A stretch of 64,000 nt of DNA from Sphingobium sp. AP49. GTDB taxonomy: Bacteria; Pseudomonadota; Alphaproteobacteria; Sphingomonadales; Sphingomonadaceae. The notes beneath the pieces were generated by a model. It searched no databases. It worked only from the letters and a program-made list of their open reading frames with translations, and was not told the DNA's origin. Shown one piece after another: positions 42,623 through 51,477 of the stretch. The position numbers were made by a program, and so were the translations under genes. The DNA is taken from the NCBI RefSeq assembly GCF_000281715.2, contig NZ_CP124576.1, positions 1,309,501-1,373,500 on the forward strand, written 5' to 3'. Position 1 is the first letter of the stretch, and the number at the start of each line of letters is the position of its first letter.

Positions 42623-43333
42623 ATGACCGCCCCGTCGATCATCCTCGTCGAAGACGATCCCCCGCTCCGCACGCTGACCGCGCGCGCGCTGCAGGAACAT
42701 GGCTATCAGGTGCGTCCCGCGTCCTCCGGACCTGAAATGTGGGTGGCATTTGATGCGGGGCCAGTCGATCTGGTCGTGCTCGACGTCATGCTGCCGGGCA
42801 CCAACGGCATTGACCTGTGCCGCCAGATCCGGCGCAAGAGCGATGTACCCATCATCTTCATCAGCGCCAAGGGCAGCGAGACCGACCGCATCGTGGGCCT
42901 GGAACTGGGCGCCGACGATTATCTGCCCAAGCCGTTCGGCACGCGCGAACTGATCGCCCGCATCCGCGCCATCCTGCGCCGCGTCGGTGTGGAACGCGGC
43001 CCCGACGAGCAGCGCGAGAATGAAGCGCGCTTTGATGGCTGGGTCGTCAACTTTCCGCGTCGGGAACTGCGCTCGCCCACTGGTGCGATCGTCGACCTGA
43101 CCGGCGCCGAGTTCGACCTGCTCGGCAGCTTCCTTAGCCATCCGCAGCGGGTCATCGCGCGCGAGCGGCTGATCGAACTGTCGCGTACCCGCATGGGCGA
43201 CAGCAGCGATCGCAGCATCGACGTGCTGGTCAGCCGCCTGCGCCGCAAGCTGTCGACCGAAGACCGGGGGGCGCCGATCACGACGGTGCGCGGCGTCGGC
43301 TACATGTTCAACGCGGAAGTCGCGCGCGCTTGA
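42623..43333 (+). CDS. OmpR-family response regulator (canonical)
   Basis: A 236-aa response regulator with complete receiver residues: ILVEDDPPLR (Glu10/Asp11), Asp54 in VVLDVMLPG, Ser81 in FISAKGS and Lys103 in LPKPFGTREL. The winged helix follows (FDGWVVNFPRREL at about 137-149, SVDVLVSRLRRKL type end near residue 205, here SIDVLVSRLRRKL). It is a paralog of the regulator at 38194 with the same length. Its stop overlaps the histidine kinase start (TTGA), so they form a two-component pair. No ribosome binding site is evident at 42623. Confidence 0.93.
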   Translation: MTAPSIILVEDDPPLRTLTARALQEHGYQVRPASSGPEMWVAFDAGPVDLVVLDVMLPGTNGIDLCRQIRRKSDVPIIFISAKGSETDRIVGLELGADDYLPKPFGTRELIARIRAILRRVGVERGPDEQRENEARFDGWVVNFPRRELRSPTGAIVDLTGAEFDLLGSFLSHPQRVIARERLIELSRTRMGDSSDRSIDVLVSRLRRKLSTEDRGAPITTVRGVGYMFNAEVARA

Positions 43334-44664
43334 GAAGGCGGCGGTTCAGCCGGTCGCTTGGGCTGGTCGGCCGCATCTTCGGCATATTGCTGCTGACCGT
43401 CCTGCTGGAATTTGCGGTCGGTACGCTGATCTATGAGCGCGCCAGCCATTTGTCGCTGCAGGATGACGAGGCACGCCGCCTGGCCGAGCATCTGGTGATT
43501 GCGCGCAAGCTGGTATCGGAACAGCCGGTCAGCGAGCGGCGGGCAATGGGCACGCACCTGACCACCGATCGCTATGATGTGCACTGGACGCCGGTGGCGC
43601 CGCCGCCGCCGCCGCTGTCTCCGGAAGTGGAACGGATGCGGCGGCAGATCGTCGCATGGGAGCCCAGCCTGGAACAGTCGCGCCTTTGGCTGCGGCTGAG
43701 CTCGCCGGGCCGGTCCTCGCAGATCAATGGTGGATTGCAGTTGGCAGATGGCAGCTGGCTCTATTTCGGCATGCACCATAGCGGCGGCAAATGGGCCTTC
43801 ACCTTCGGTCGGCTCGGTCTGGCGCTGATCCCGGTGCTGGCGCTGCTGATCGCTGGCGGCGTGCTGATCCGGCGAACGCTGGCGCCGTTGCGCGACCTGA
43901 CCCAGGCGACCAAGCGGATCGGCCTCAGCGAAGCGGTGGCCGTGCATGAAGCGGGAACCAACGACGTCCGCAACCTGATCCGCGCCTTCAACGCGATGCA
44001 GACCCGCATCCATCGTCTGATCAACGAACGGACCGAGACACTGGCGGCCGTCGGCCATGACATGCGCACGCCGCTGGCCCGTCTGCAACTGCGGCTGGAA
44101 ACAGTCGACGACCCTGAAATTCGCGAGGCGATGGGCGGCGATCTCGATGAGGTCAGCGAGATGATCGAGTCCGTGCTGGCGTTCCTGGGCGGCGAGAAAA
44201 ATCCTGAACCCGCCGTGCGCAGCGACCTCGCCGTATCGATCGCGACGGTGGTGGATGCCTTTCAGGATCATGGCGAAGATGTCAGCTATGACGGGCCGGA
44301 CCATCTGGAGATGGACGTGCGCCCCTTGTCGCTGCGTCGCGCGGTGCGCAACCTGATCGAGAATGCTCTTCATTATGGCCATCGTGCGCGGGTCAGCGTG
44401 GCGCGGCATGATGGCGAGGTGCTGGTCCGCGTGGACGATGACGGGCCGGGTATCCCGCGAGACCAGTTGGAGGAGGTTCTCAAGCCTTTCCATCGGCTCG
44501 ACACCGCCCGTCAGCGCAACACGCGCGGCATGGGGCTGGGGCTCGCGATCGTCGCCAAGGCGGTGGAGCAGGAGGGGGGGCGCCTGACGCTGGCCAACCG
44601 GCCCGAAGGCGGGTTGCGGGTCGAAATCTGCCTGTTCCCGGGGCCACTACCCGCCAAGGCCTGA
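43330..44664 (+). CDS. Sensor histidine kinase
   Basis: A 444-aa membrane kinase starting at TTG 43330 in the overlap with the regulator. Two membrane segments (about 13-33 and 163-181) bound a periplasmic sensor domain of roughly 130 residues that contains a proline run (VAPPPPPLSPE, about 89-99). Then come HAMP (about 182-234), the phosphoacceptor His243 in GHDMRTPLARL, and the ATPase domain with NLIENALHYG, VDDDGPGIP and GMGLGLAIV. The residue after His243 is Asp, where Glu is most common. Ligand unknown. Confidence 0.92.
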   Translation: MRRRRFSRSLGLVGRIFGILLLTVLLEFAVGTLIYERASHLSLQDDEARRLAEHLVIARKLVSEQPVSERRAMGTHLTTDRYDVHWTPVAPPPPPLSPEVERMRRQIVAWEPSLEQSRLWLRLSSPGRSSQINGGLQLADGSWLYFGMHHSGGKWAFTFGRLGLALIPVLALLIAGGVLIRRTLAPLRDLTQATKRIGLSEAVAVHEAGTNDVRNLIRAFNAMQTRIHRLINERTETLAAVGHDMRTPLARLQLRLETVDDPEIREAMGGDLDEVSEMIESVLAFLGGEKNPEPAVRSDLAVSIATVVDAFQDHGEDVSYDGPDHLEMDVRPLSLRRAVRNLIENALHYGHRARVSVARHDGEVLVRVDDDGPGIPRDQLEEVLKPFHRLDTARQRNTRGMGLGLAIVAKAVEQEGGRLTLANRPEGGLRVEICLFPGPLPAKA

Positions 44665-44767
44665 ACCGCCGGCCAAAGAGAATCTCGCTACCCCCAAGCA
44701 AAACTCGTTTATCCTGTGGCGTGGACGCGGGCTATTCCGGTTGCCCATCGGACAAGAGGTGCAGGGA

Positions 44768-45769
44768 ATGGCGGACGGCGATATGCAGGAGGTAGGCGTG
44801 GGCTATTGGGATCTGGACCAACTGGTCGCGGATCTGGCCGCCGCGCGCAGTCGCTGGCGGCAGGAGCAGCAGCATCACGCCGAATATGGCGCCGAAGGCT
44901 TTCCGTCGCGTGCCAATCTGGTGAAGATCACCGGCGCGCTGTGCGGTGCGCTGTTCCCGCTTCGGCTGGGGCCAAGCTTCGTGCGGCTGCACAATGAGGA
45001 CGCCTATGTCGCCGAGACACTGCAGACCGTGCTCAGCCGCCTCTATGGCCAGATCCGGCTGGAACTCATCTACGCGATGAAGGATGAGCCGATCGCCGCG
45101 GTGGATGCGGCGGCGGCCCGGATCATCGGCGATTTCGCGCACAGCCTGCCGGCGCTACGTACCCTGCTCGACAGCGATGTCGAGGCGGCCTTCCTGGGCG
45201 ATCCGGCCGCGCGCAGCGTGGACGAGGTACTGATCTGCTACCCCTCAATGCTGGCGATCATCCATCATCGGCTAGCACATCGCCTCTATGAACTGGGCGC
45301 ACCGCTGGTGGCGCGGATCATTTCGGAGATCGCCCATTCCCATACCGGCATCGACATCCATCCCGGCGCGCGGATCGGACATGGTTTCTTCATCGACCAT
45401 GGCACCGGCGTCGTCATCGGCGAAACCGCGATCGTCGGCGATCGGGTGCGGCTCTACCAGGGCGTGACGCTGGGCGCCCGCAGCTTTCCCTCGGATGAAA
45501 AGGGCGCGCTGGAAAAGGCGCAGCCGCGCCATCCGATCATCGAGGATGATGTCGTCATCTATGCCGGCGCGACGGTACTGGGCCGGATCATCGTCGGCAG
45601 TCGATCGGTCATCGGCGGCAATGTCTGGCTGACCGACAGCGTGCCGGCCGACAGCAATGTCCGCCAGGCCAAGGCGCGGCACGAAGTCACCAGCCGGGTC
45701 GAGGTCTCCGCCCCGCACCGCGTCCATGCCCTGGTGGAAAGCACGGACGGTATCGGCGAGAATATCTGA
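44768..45769 (+). CDS. cysE: Serine O-acetyltransferase
   Basis: A 333-aa serine acetyltransferase: the helical N-terminal half (about 1-180), then left-handed beta-helix hexapeptide repeats (about 190-310), with HPGARIGHGFFIDHGTGVVI (about 198) carrying the catalytic His/Asp. The product O-acetylserine feeds cysteine synthesis. Start ATG 44768 (MADGDMQEV) is chosen because AGAGGTGCAGGG precedes it; an in-frame ATG at 44741 has no site. The C-terminus overlaps a hairpin that also serves phoK. Confidence 0.88.
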   Translation: MADGDMQEVGVGYWDLDQLVADLAAARSRWRQEQQHHAEYGAEGFPSRANLVKITGALCGALFPLRLGPSFVRLHNEDAYVAETLQTVLSRLYGQIRLELIYAMKDEPIAAVDAAAARIIGDFAHSLPALRTLLDSDVEAAFLGDPAARSVDEVLICYPSMLAIIHHRLAHRLYELGAPLVARIISEIAHSHTGIDIHPGARIGHGFFIDHGTGVVIGETAIVGDRVRLYQGVTLGARSFPSDEKGALEKAQPRHPIIEDDVVIYAGATVLGRIIVGSRSVIGGNVWLTDSVPADSNVRQAKARHEVTSRVEVSAPHRVHALVESTDGIGENI

Positions 45770-45795
45770 TCCTCCCCCTTTTGCGGGGGAGGATC
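45768..45795. terminator. Bidirectional hairpin between cysE and phoK
   Basis: A perfect 11-bp stem (GATCCTCCCCC with its complement at 45785-45795) with a 6-base loop TTTTGC. It begins at the cysE stop codon and lies just after the phoK stop. No long T-run follows on either side. Confidence 0.65.
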
Positions 45796-45804
45796 GATAA
45801 GGGC

Positions 45805-47475
45805 TTACTGCCCGGCGCAGCTGTCGCCATTGCCCGCGACCAGGTCGAGGCAACGGCCGTCAATCTGGTCCTTGGGCACGGGCAGCTTGATCAGCGCGGC
45901 GAGGCTGGGGAGGATGTCCACCGTCTCCACGCCCAGCGGCTGCTCGAAATGCTGCATGCCCTTGCGCCAGAAGAGGATCGGCACGCGGCGATCCGTATCC
46001 CAGGGCGAGCCATGGGTGGCGACCGACCCCATCACCGCCTGTTCCGGGATCGACATGACGCGCGGCTTGAGCAGCAGCAGCAGGTCGCCCGAGCGGCTGG
46101 GATAGAAGCTGGCACGCGCTTCCTGGATCAGGCTCCAGCTTTCGGGCGGACCCGAGGGCGAGGGGGTGGCGGCGATTTCCGCCTTGGTGAACACGGTCTG
46201 CACCTGCGGATGGGCGCGCAGATATTTGAGCGCCTCGGTCTCGACCCTGGCGCGCTGCGCGGCGGTCAGGCCCTTGTCATAATAGATGTCGCCCGACGGG
46301 CCATCGCTCCAGATCACCTTCTTGCCGGGCAGGCCGGCCTTCTCGGCGATGGTGGCGTTGAGCGCCTTGGGCGTCAGCGCCATGTCGACCCGCTGTTCCA
46401 TCGGCATGGCATTCATGCGGTGGCGTTCGGGCAGGTCATGGCCGCCATGGTCAGCGGTCAGCACCACGACATAGTCGATGCCGTCCTTGTCGAGCTTGTC
46501 GAAGAAGGCGCCGAGTTCCGTGTCGAGCCGGTCGACCTGGATGCAGCTTTCGGTGCCTTCAGTGCCGAAGGTGTGGCCGACATAGTCGGTCGCCGACAGG
46601 CCGATCGAGATGATGTCGGTCTGCGCCTGCTTGCCGAGCTGCATGTTCTCGATCGCGGCGGCGGCGAAGGCCAGGGTCATCGCATCCTGCTCGGGCGAGA
46701 TGCGGAAGCCCTTATAGTCGCCGGCTTCCCGCGCGAAGCGGCCGGTGCCGACGGTGCGGTCGCCAGCCTTGACCGGGAAGTCCTTCGACACGCACTGGGC
46801 TGGCAGCTCGAAGCCGGGATTGGGCTGGGCGAGGCGCTGGGCGAACGCCGCGTTCACCTTGGCGACCAGCGGCGGGACTGCGACACCCTTGTAGCTGACA
46901 TAGCCCTGCGGCCCGCCGAGCCACCAGACTTGGTCGGCGGTCGCGCCGCCCATCATGATCGCGGCGCGATCCTTGCCGGCGACCGACACGACGCGGGTGG
47001 CGGGGTTGGCCGCCTTCATCCGGCCGCCCAGCGTCGGCACCTTGAGGTGCAGGGGCGAGGCTTCGTACTTGTCGCTGCTGCTGCCCGGCTGGCTCTCGTC
47101 CTCGGCGCAATAGAGATTCTTGTCCTCGCGCTTGGCGTCGAGGTCGAACCAGTTATTGGCGATGATGCCGGTGCGCGACGGGCGGCTGCCGGTCAGGATG
47201 GTCGAGTGGCCGGGGCAGGTCTCGGTCGCGGCATGGCTCTGGTAGCCGCGCGGGAAGACTGCGCCTTCGCTGGTCAGGCGCTTGAGGCCGCCGGTATAAT
47301 ATTGGCGATATTCGCTGAACAGGTCGGCCGAAAACTGGTCGACCGAGATGGCGACGATCAGCTTGGGCGGAGTCGCGGGTGCCGTGGTTGCGGGTGCCGG
47401 GGCCGATGCAGGGGCCTGTGCCACGACGGGCATGGCGGTGGCGAGCATCAGGGCGGCAGCGACGTGTTTGAACAT
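45805..47475 (-). CDS. phoK: Alkaline phosphatase PhoK/SPAP-type
   Basis: A 556-aa secreted alkaline phosphatase. The signal is MFKHVAAALMLATAMPVVAQ. Active-site residues match the Sphingomonas SPAP/PhoK enzyme at a constant offset of 3: Asp46 (D49), Thr86 nucleophile in ETCPGHST (T89), Asn107 (N110), and Lys168/Arg170 in GKDR (K171/R173). Metal ligands are seen later in TDYVGH and TADHGGHD. It releases phosphate from monoesters in the periplasm and outside the cell. It converges with cysE and is divergent from the DsbD-like gene. Confidence 0.9.
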   Translation of the reverse strand: MFKHVAAALMLATAMPVVAQAPASAPAPATTAPATPPKLIVAISVDQFSADLFSEYRQYYTGGLKRLTSEGAVFPRGYQSHAATETCPGHSTILTGSRPSRTGIIANNWFDLDAKREDKNLYCAEDESQPGSSSDKYEASPLHLKVPTLGGRMKAANPATRVVSVAGKDRAAIMMGGATADQVWWLGGPQGYVSYKGVAVPPLVAKVNAAFAQRLAQPNPGFELPAQCVSKDFPVKAGDRTVGTGRFAREAGDYKGFRISPEQDAMTLAFAAAAIENMQLGKQAQTDIISIGLSATDYVGHTFGTEGTESCIQVDRLDTELGAFFDKLDKDGIDYVVVLTADHGGHDLPERHRMNAMPMEQRVDMALTPKALNATIAEKAGLPGKKVIWSDGPSGDIYYDKGLTAAQRARVETEALKYLRAHPQVQTVFTKAEIAATPSPSGPPESWSLIQEARASFYPSRSGDLLLLLKPRVMSIPEQAVMGSVATHGSPWDTDRRVPILFWRKGMQHFEQPLGVETVDILPSLAALIKLPVPKDQIDGRCLDLVAGNGDSCAGQ

Positions 47476-47552
47476 TTTTCTCTAACCTTCTCGACCTTGA
47501 CGGCGGATGCGGGGGGACCTAGCCCCCTTGCATCCACCCGACCAGAGGCCCG

Positions 47553-49583
47553 ATGCGGATTTTTCATGTCCTTCTGATGACGCTCGCATGGCTGGCGTCG
47601 ATTCCGGCCGCGCAGGCACAGGCGGCCTTTGGCGGCGGCCCGGCGCATATCGCCGCGCAGCTGATGGCCGAAAGCACGGCGCCCGCGCCCGGCAAGGGCA
47701 CGACCATCGCCTTTGCCATGAAGCCGGAAAAGGGCTGGCATGGCTATTGGGAAAATCCGGGTGATGCGGGCCTGGGCATGACCGTGACCTGGACGCTGCC
47801 CAAGGGTGTGACGATCGGCGCGCTGCGCTATCCGGTGCCCGAGACGTTGCTGATTTCGGGCCTGATGAACCATGTCTATGAAGGCCCCTATGCAGTGCTC
47901 GCCAATCTGAGCGTTGCGCCGGACGTGGCGGCCGGCACCCGCCTGCCGATCCGGGTGAAGGCGGAATGGCTGGCCTGCACCGACAAGATCTGCGTGCCGG
48001 AAAGCGGCGAGCTGGCGCTGGAGCTGGTCGCGGGCGACGGCAAGGTCGTGCCGGCGATGCAGGCGCGCTTCGACGGCTGGCGCGGCCATCTGCCCCGGCC
48101 GCTGGGCAGCGAGGCTACCTATCAGATCGTCGATGGCAAGCTGCGCCTGTCGGTGCCGTTCCCGGCCGATGCGCAGGCGCGCGATGTCCATCTCTTCCCG
48201 CTGAGCGACGGGCTGACGCGCTTTGCCGCCGCGCAGAAGATCAGCCGCGAAGGCGACCGGCTGCTGGTCGAGACCGAGGCGGGCGAGGGCTTCAAGGGCG
48301 GCGCTGCGCAGGCGGTGCTGCGCACCGGCGACCATGTCGGTTTCCTGCTGAGCGCCAAGCCCGGCGAGGTCGCGGCGATCGCGCCCAAGGGGCTGGCGGG
48401 CACGATCCTGCTGGCGCTGGGCGGGGCGATATTGGGCGGGCTGCTGCTCAATATCATGCCTTGCGTCTTCCCGATCCTGGGCCTCAAGGCACTGAGCCTG
48501 GCCAAGGCGGGCGGGGACGAGCGGGCGGCGCGGCGCGAGGCGCTGGCCTATACGCTCGGTGTGATCCTGGCCTGTCTGGCACTGGGCGGGCTGCTGCTGG
48601 GGCTGCGCGCGGCGGGCAGCGCTGTCGGCTGGGCCTTCCAGTTGCAGGATCCGCGCATCATCCTGGCGCTGCTGCTGCTGGTGAGCGCGATCGCCTTCAA
48701 CCTGGCCGGCCTGTTCGATCTGCCGGCCTTTGGCGGGGGGGGCAAGCTGGCGGGGCGGGGCGGCATGATCGGCGCCTTCTGGACCGGCGCGCTGGTCGCT
48801 TTCGTCGCGACGCCCTGTACCGGGCCGTTCATGGGCGCGGCGATGGGGACCGCGCTGGTGCTGCCACTGGGCGCGGCACTGGCGATCTTTGCGGGGCTGG
48901 GCCTTGGCCTGGCGCTGCCTTTCCTGCTGCTCGCCTATCTGCCTGCGTTGCGCAATCGCCTGCCGCGACCGGGGGCGTGGATGGGCCGGTTGCAGCGCAT
49001 ATTGTCGATTCCGATGTTCCTGACCGCGCTGGGTCTTGCCTGGCTTCTGGGGCAGCAGCGCGGGGTGGGCGGCATGACCATCGGCCTTGGCGCGGCGCTG
49101 GCGTTGGTGCTGCTGCTCTGGTGGCTGGGCATGCGCCAGCGGGCCGGGCGCGGCGGCTGGTTGCGGGTCGGCGTCGGCGCGGCGATCTTGCTGGTGGGTG
49201 CGGCGATGCTGTTGCCAGCCCGCGCGCCGGCCGTTGCAGCGGCGGGAGAGGGGGCTGTCGTCGCCTTCGACGCGGAAAAGCTCGACGGGCTGCGCGCCGC
49301 GAACAAGCCGGTCTTCCTCTATTTCACCGCCGACTGGTGCCTGACTTGCAAGGCCAATGAGGCTGCCGCGATCGAGCGGGCGGAGGTGCGCGCGGCGTTC
49401 GAGAAGGCGGGCGTCACCGTCATGATGGGCGACTGGACCAATGCCGATCCGGCGATTACCCGCTTCCTCGAAGCGCAGGGCCGTTCGGGCGTGCCGCTCT
49501 ACCTCTGGTACGCACCGGGCAAGGAGGCCCAGACATTGCCGCAGCTATTGACCCCGTCGACCCTCACCGGACTGGTGCGCTGA
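47553..49583 (+). CDS. DsbD-family thiol:disulfide interchange protein (ScsB-like)
   Basis: A 676-aa protein: signal (about 1-23), an N-terminal periplasmic domain with a Cys pair in WLACTDKICVPE (about 142-148), a transmembrane domain with the PC motifs MPCVFPILG and TPCTGPFMG (about 307 and 424), and a C-terminal thioredoxin domain with DWCLTCK (about 595-600). It passes electrons from the cytoplasm to periplasmic thiols. The domain set fits the ScsB/DsbD type rather than short CcdA. The stop shares its last base with the tlyA start (TGATG). Confidence 0.9.
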   Translation: MRIFHVLLMTLAWLASIPAAQAQAAFGGGPAHIAAQLMAESTAPAPGKGTTIAFAMKPEKGWHGYWENPGDAGLGMTVTWTLPKGVTIGALRYPVPETLLISGLMNHVYEGPYAVLANLSVAPDVAAGTRLPIRVKAEWLACTDKICVPESGELALELVAGDGKVVPAMQARFDGWRGHLPRPLGSEATYQIVDGKLRLSVPFPADAQARDVHLFPLSDGLTRFAAAQKISREGDRLLVETEAGEGFKGGAAQAVLRTGDHVGFLLSAKPGEVAAIAPKGLAGTILLALGGAILGGLLLNIMPCVFPILGLKALSLAKAGGDERAARREALAYTLGVILACLALGGLLLGLRAAGSAVGWAFQLQDPRIILALLLLVSAIAFNLAGLFDLPAFGGGGKLAGRGGMIGAFWTGALVAFVATPCTGPFMGAAMGTALVLPLGAALAIFAGLGLGLALPFLLLAYLPALRNRLPRPGAWMGRLQRILSIPMFLTALGLAWLLGQQRGVGGMTIGLGAALALVLLLWWLGMRQRAGRGGWLRVGVGAAILLVGAAMLLPARAPAVAAAGEGAVVAFDAEKLDGLRAANKPVFLYFTADWCLTCKANEAAAIERAEVRAAFEKAGVTVMMGDWTNADPAITRFLEAQGRSGVPLYLWYAPGKEAQTLPQLLTPSTLTGLVR

Positions 49584-50320
49584 TGGCCAAGGTGCGTGCC
49601 GACCAGTTGCTCGTCGACAATGGCCTCGCGGAAAGCCGGGCGCGGGCGCAGGCGCTGATCCTGGCCGGCCTCGTCTATCTCGGCGACAAGAAGGTGGAGA
49701 AGGCGGGGCAACAGGTGCCCGACGATGCCGAACTGGACGTGCGCGGGCGCGACCATCCCTGGGTCTCGCGCGGCGGCATCAAGCTGGCCCATGCGATCGA
49801 CGAATATGGCATCGACGTCACCGGTTTCGTCGCGATCGACGTCGGCAGCTCGACCGGTGGCTTTACCGACGTGCTGCTCAGCAAGGGGGCGGCAAAGGTC
49901 TATGCCGTCGACAGCGGCACCAACCAGCTTGCCTGGAAGCTGCGCTCCGACGATCGCGTCATCGTCCATGAACAGACCAGCGCCCGCATCCTGACCGACG
50001 CCCATATCCCCGAGCCGGTCGACATCATCGTGTGCGACGCCAGCTTCATCAGCCTGGCCAAGGTGCTGGAAAAACCGATCGGTTTTGCCCGGCCCGGCGC
50101 GCAGCTGGTCGCCCTCATCAAGCCGCAGTTCGAGGCAGGGCGCGAAGAAGTGGGCAAGGGCGGGGTAGTGCGCGATCCCGTGATCCACCAGCGCGTCTGC
50201 GACGAGGTGGCCGCCTGGGTGAGCGAAAAGGGCTGGCAAGTGCTTGGAATCACGACCAGCCCGATCACCGGACCGCAGGGCAATGTCGAATTTCTGATTC
50301 ATGCGCGGCTTGGCGGATAA
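49583..50320 (+). CDS. tlyA: TlyA-family rRNA methyltransferase/hemolysin-like protein
   Basis: A 245-aa protein with an S4 RNA-binding domain (about 3-63; RADQLLVDNGLAESRARAQA) followed by a SAM-binding FtsJ-like fold: AIDVGSSTGGFTDVLL (about 85-100), and CDASFISL (about 151). TlyA 2'-O-methylates 16S and 23S rRNA in mycobacteria. The bacterial family is also called hemolysin, a label that has not been supported as a toxin here. Confidence 0.92.
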   Translation: MAKVRADQLLVDNGLAESRARAQALILAGLVYLGDKKVEKAGQQVPDDAELDVRGRDHPWVSRGGIKLAHAIDEYGIDVTGFVAIDVGSSTGGFTDVLLSKGAAKVYAVDSGTNQLAWKLRSDDRVIVHEQTSARILTDAHIPEPVDIIVCDASFISLAKVLEKPIGFARPGAQLVALIKPQFEAGREEVGKGGVVRDPVIHQRVCDEVAAWVSEKGWQVLGITTSPITGPQGNVEFLIHARLGG

Positions 50321-50408
50321 TCCCGCCAGCTTCGTTACCCGCCCTGCGATACATTTTGACACATTCCATGCGGTTGTGTCCGTCACAAAGGCCCGTTAGC
50401 CCCTCGCC

Positions 50409-51473
50409 ATGCGCACAACTCTACCTGTCGTCCTGATTGCCCTGTGTCTTGCCGGTTGCGGTGGAGAGAAGGAAAAGAAAGCTCGCCCGCCGGCCCTGGT
50501 GGAGGCGACCCCGATCGCTGTGACCGCCTTCACCGACAATGTCGAAGCGGTGGGCACGGCGCTCGCCAATGAGCAGGTGATACTCTCCGCGCCGGTGACC
50601 GAGCGCATCGAGCTGCTCAATTTCGCCGATGGCGGCTTCGTGTCGAAGGGGCAGGTGATCGCGCGCATGGCGATCGGCCAGGAAAAGGCCGAACTGGCTG
50701 CGGCAGAGGCGACTGCGCTGCAGGCCAGTCAACAATTGCAACGCCTTCAGTCGCTCAAGGCGCGTGGCTTCGCGACCGGCGCGACGGTCGAACAACAGAT
50801 TGCGCTTGCCAACAGCGCCCGCGCCAATGCCGATCTGGCCCGTGCCGGGATCGGTGATCGCACCATTCGCGCGCCCTTCTCCGGCTGGGTCTCCCTGCGC
50901 ACCGTATCGCCGGGCGCAGTCATCACGGCGGGCACGCCGATCGCCACGGTCAGCGACATCTCGCGGATCAAGCTGGACTTCACCGTGCCAGAGACGCGCC
51001 TGTCGATGATCCGTGAGGGCATGCCGATCCGCGCCGTGTCCGCCGCCTGGCCAGACCGGCCGTTCAATGGCACGATCGCGACGATCGATCCGGTGATCGA
51101 TCCCGCTACCCGCGCGGTGCGCGTCCGCGCGATCATGCCCAACGCCGACAAGGCTTTGAAGCCCGGCATGCTGCTGACCGTCAGCATCCTGTCGCGCCAG
51201 CGCCAGTCGCTGGGCGTGCCCGAACTGGCCGTGGTGGGCGATGGCGACGAACGCTTCGTCTTCGTGCTGGAGGATCGCACTGCCAAGCGGGTGAAGGTCG
51301 ATACCGGCATCCGCCAAAATGGCCTGGTCGAGATTTTGGGCGGGGTGAAGGCCGGACAGCAGGTCGTGACCGAGGGCGTGGTGAAGCTGACCGACGGCGC
51401 GCTGGTACGCCTGGCCGGCGACAAGAAGGCTGATGACGGCAAGGGCGGAAAGTCCGCCAAGGTCGCCGGTTAA
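50409..51473 (+). CDS. RND efflux periplasmic adaptor subunit (lipoprotein)
   Basis: A 354-aa membrane-fusion protein with a lipobox LCLAGCGG (Cys about residue 17), a lipoyl/biotinyl hairpin region (about 50-130), and a C-terminal barrel domain. Motifs such as APFSGWVSLRTVSPGAVITA (about 155-174) are typical of HlyD/AcrA adaptors. It is followed after 4 bases by the RND pump gene; together they form an export system, presumably with a TolC-like outer protein coded elsewhere. Confidence 0.92.
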   Translation: MRTTLPVVLIALCLAGCGGEKEKKARPPALVEATPIAVTAFTDNVEAVGTALANEQVILSAPVTERIELLNFADGGFVSKGQVIARMAIGQEKAELAAAEATALQASQQLQRLQSLKARGFATGATVEQQIALANSARANADLARAGIGDRTIRAPFSGWVSLRTVSPGAVITAGTPIATVSDISRIKLDFTVPETRLSMIREGMPIRAVSAAWPDRPFNGTIATIDPVIDPATRAVRVRAIMPNADKALKPGMLLTVSILSRQRQSLGVPELAVVGDGDERFVFVLEDRTAKRVKVDTGIRQNGLVEILGGVKAGQQVVTEGVVKLTDGALVRLAGDKKADDGKGGKSAKVAG

Positions 51474-51477
51474 GCCG

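Noticed and set aside
45781..47577. 598-aa plus-strand frame opposite phoK
   Set aside because: phoK has all its active-site residues; the opposite translation is a repetitive Gly/Arg/His shadow.
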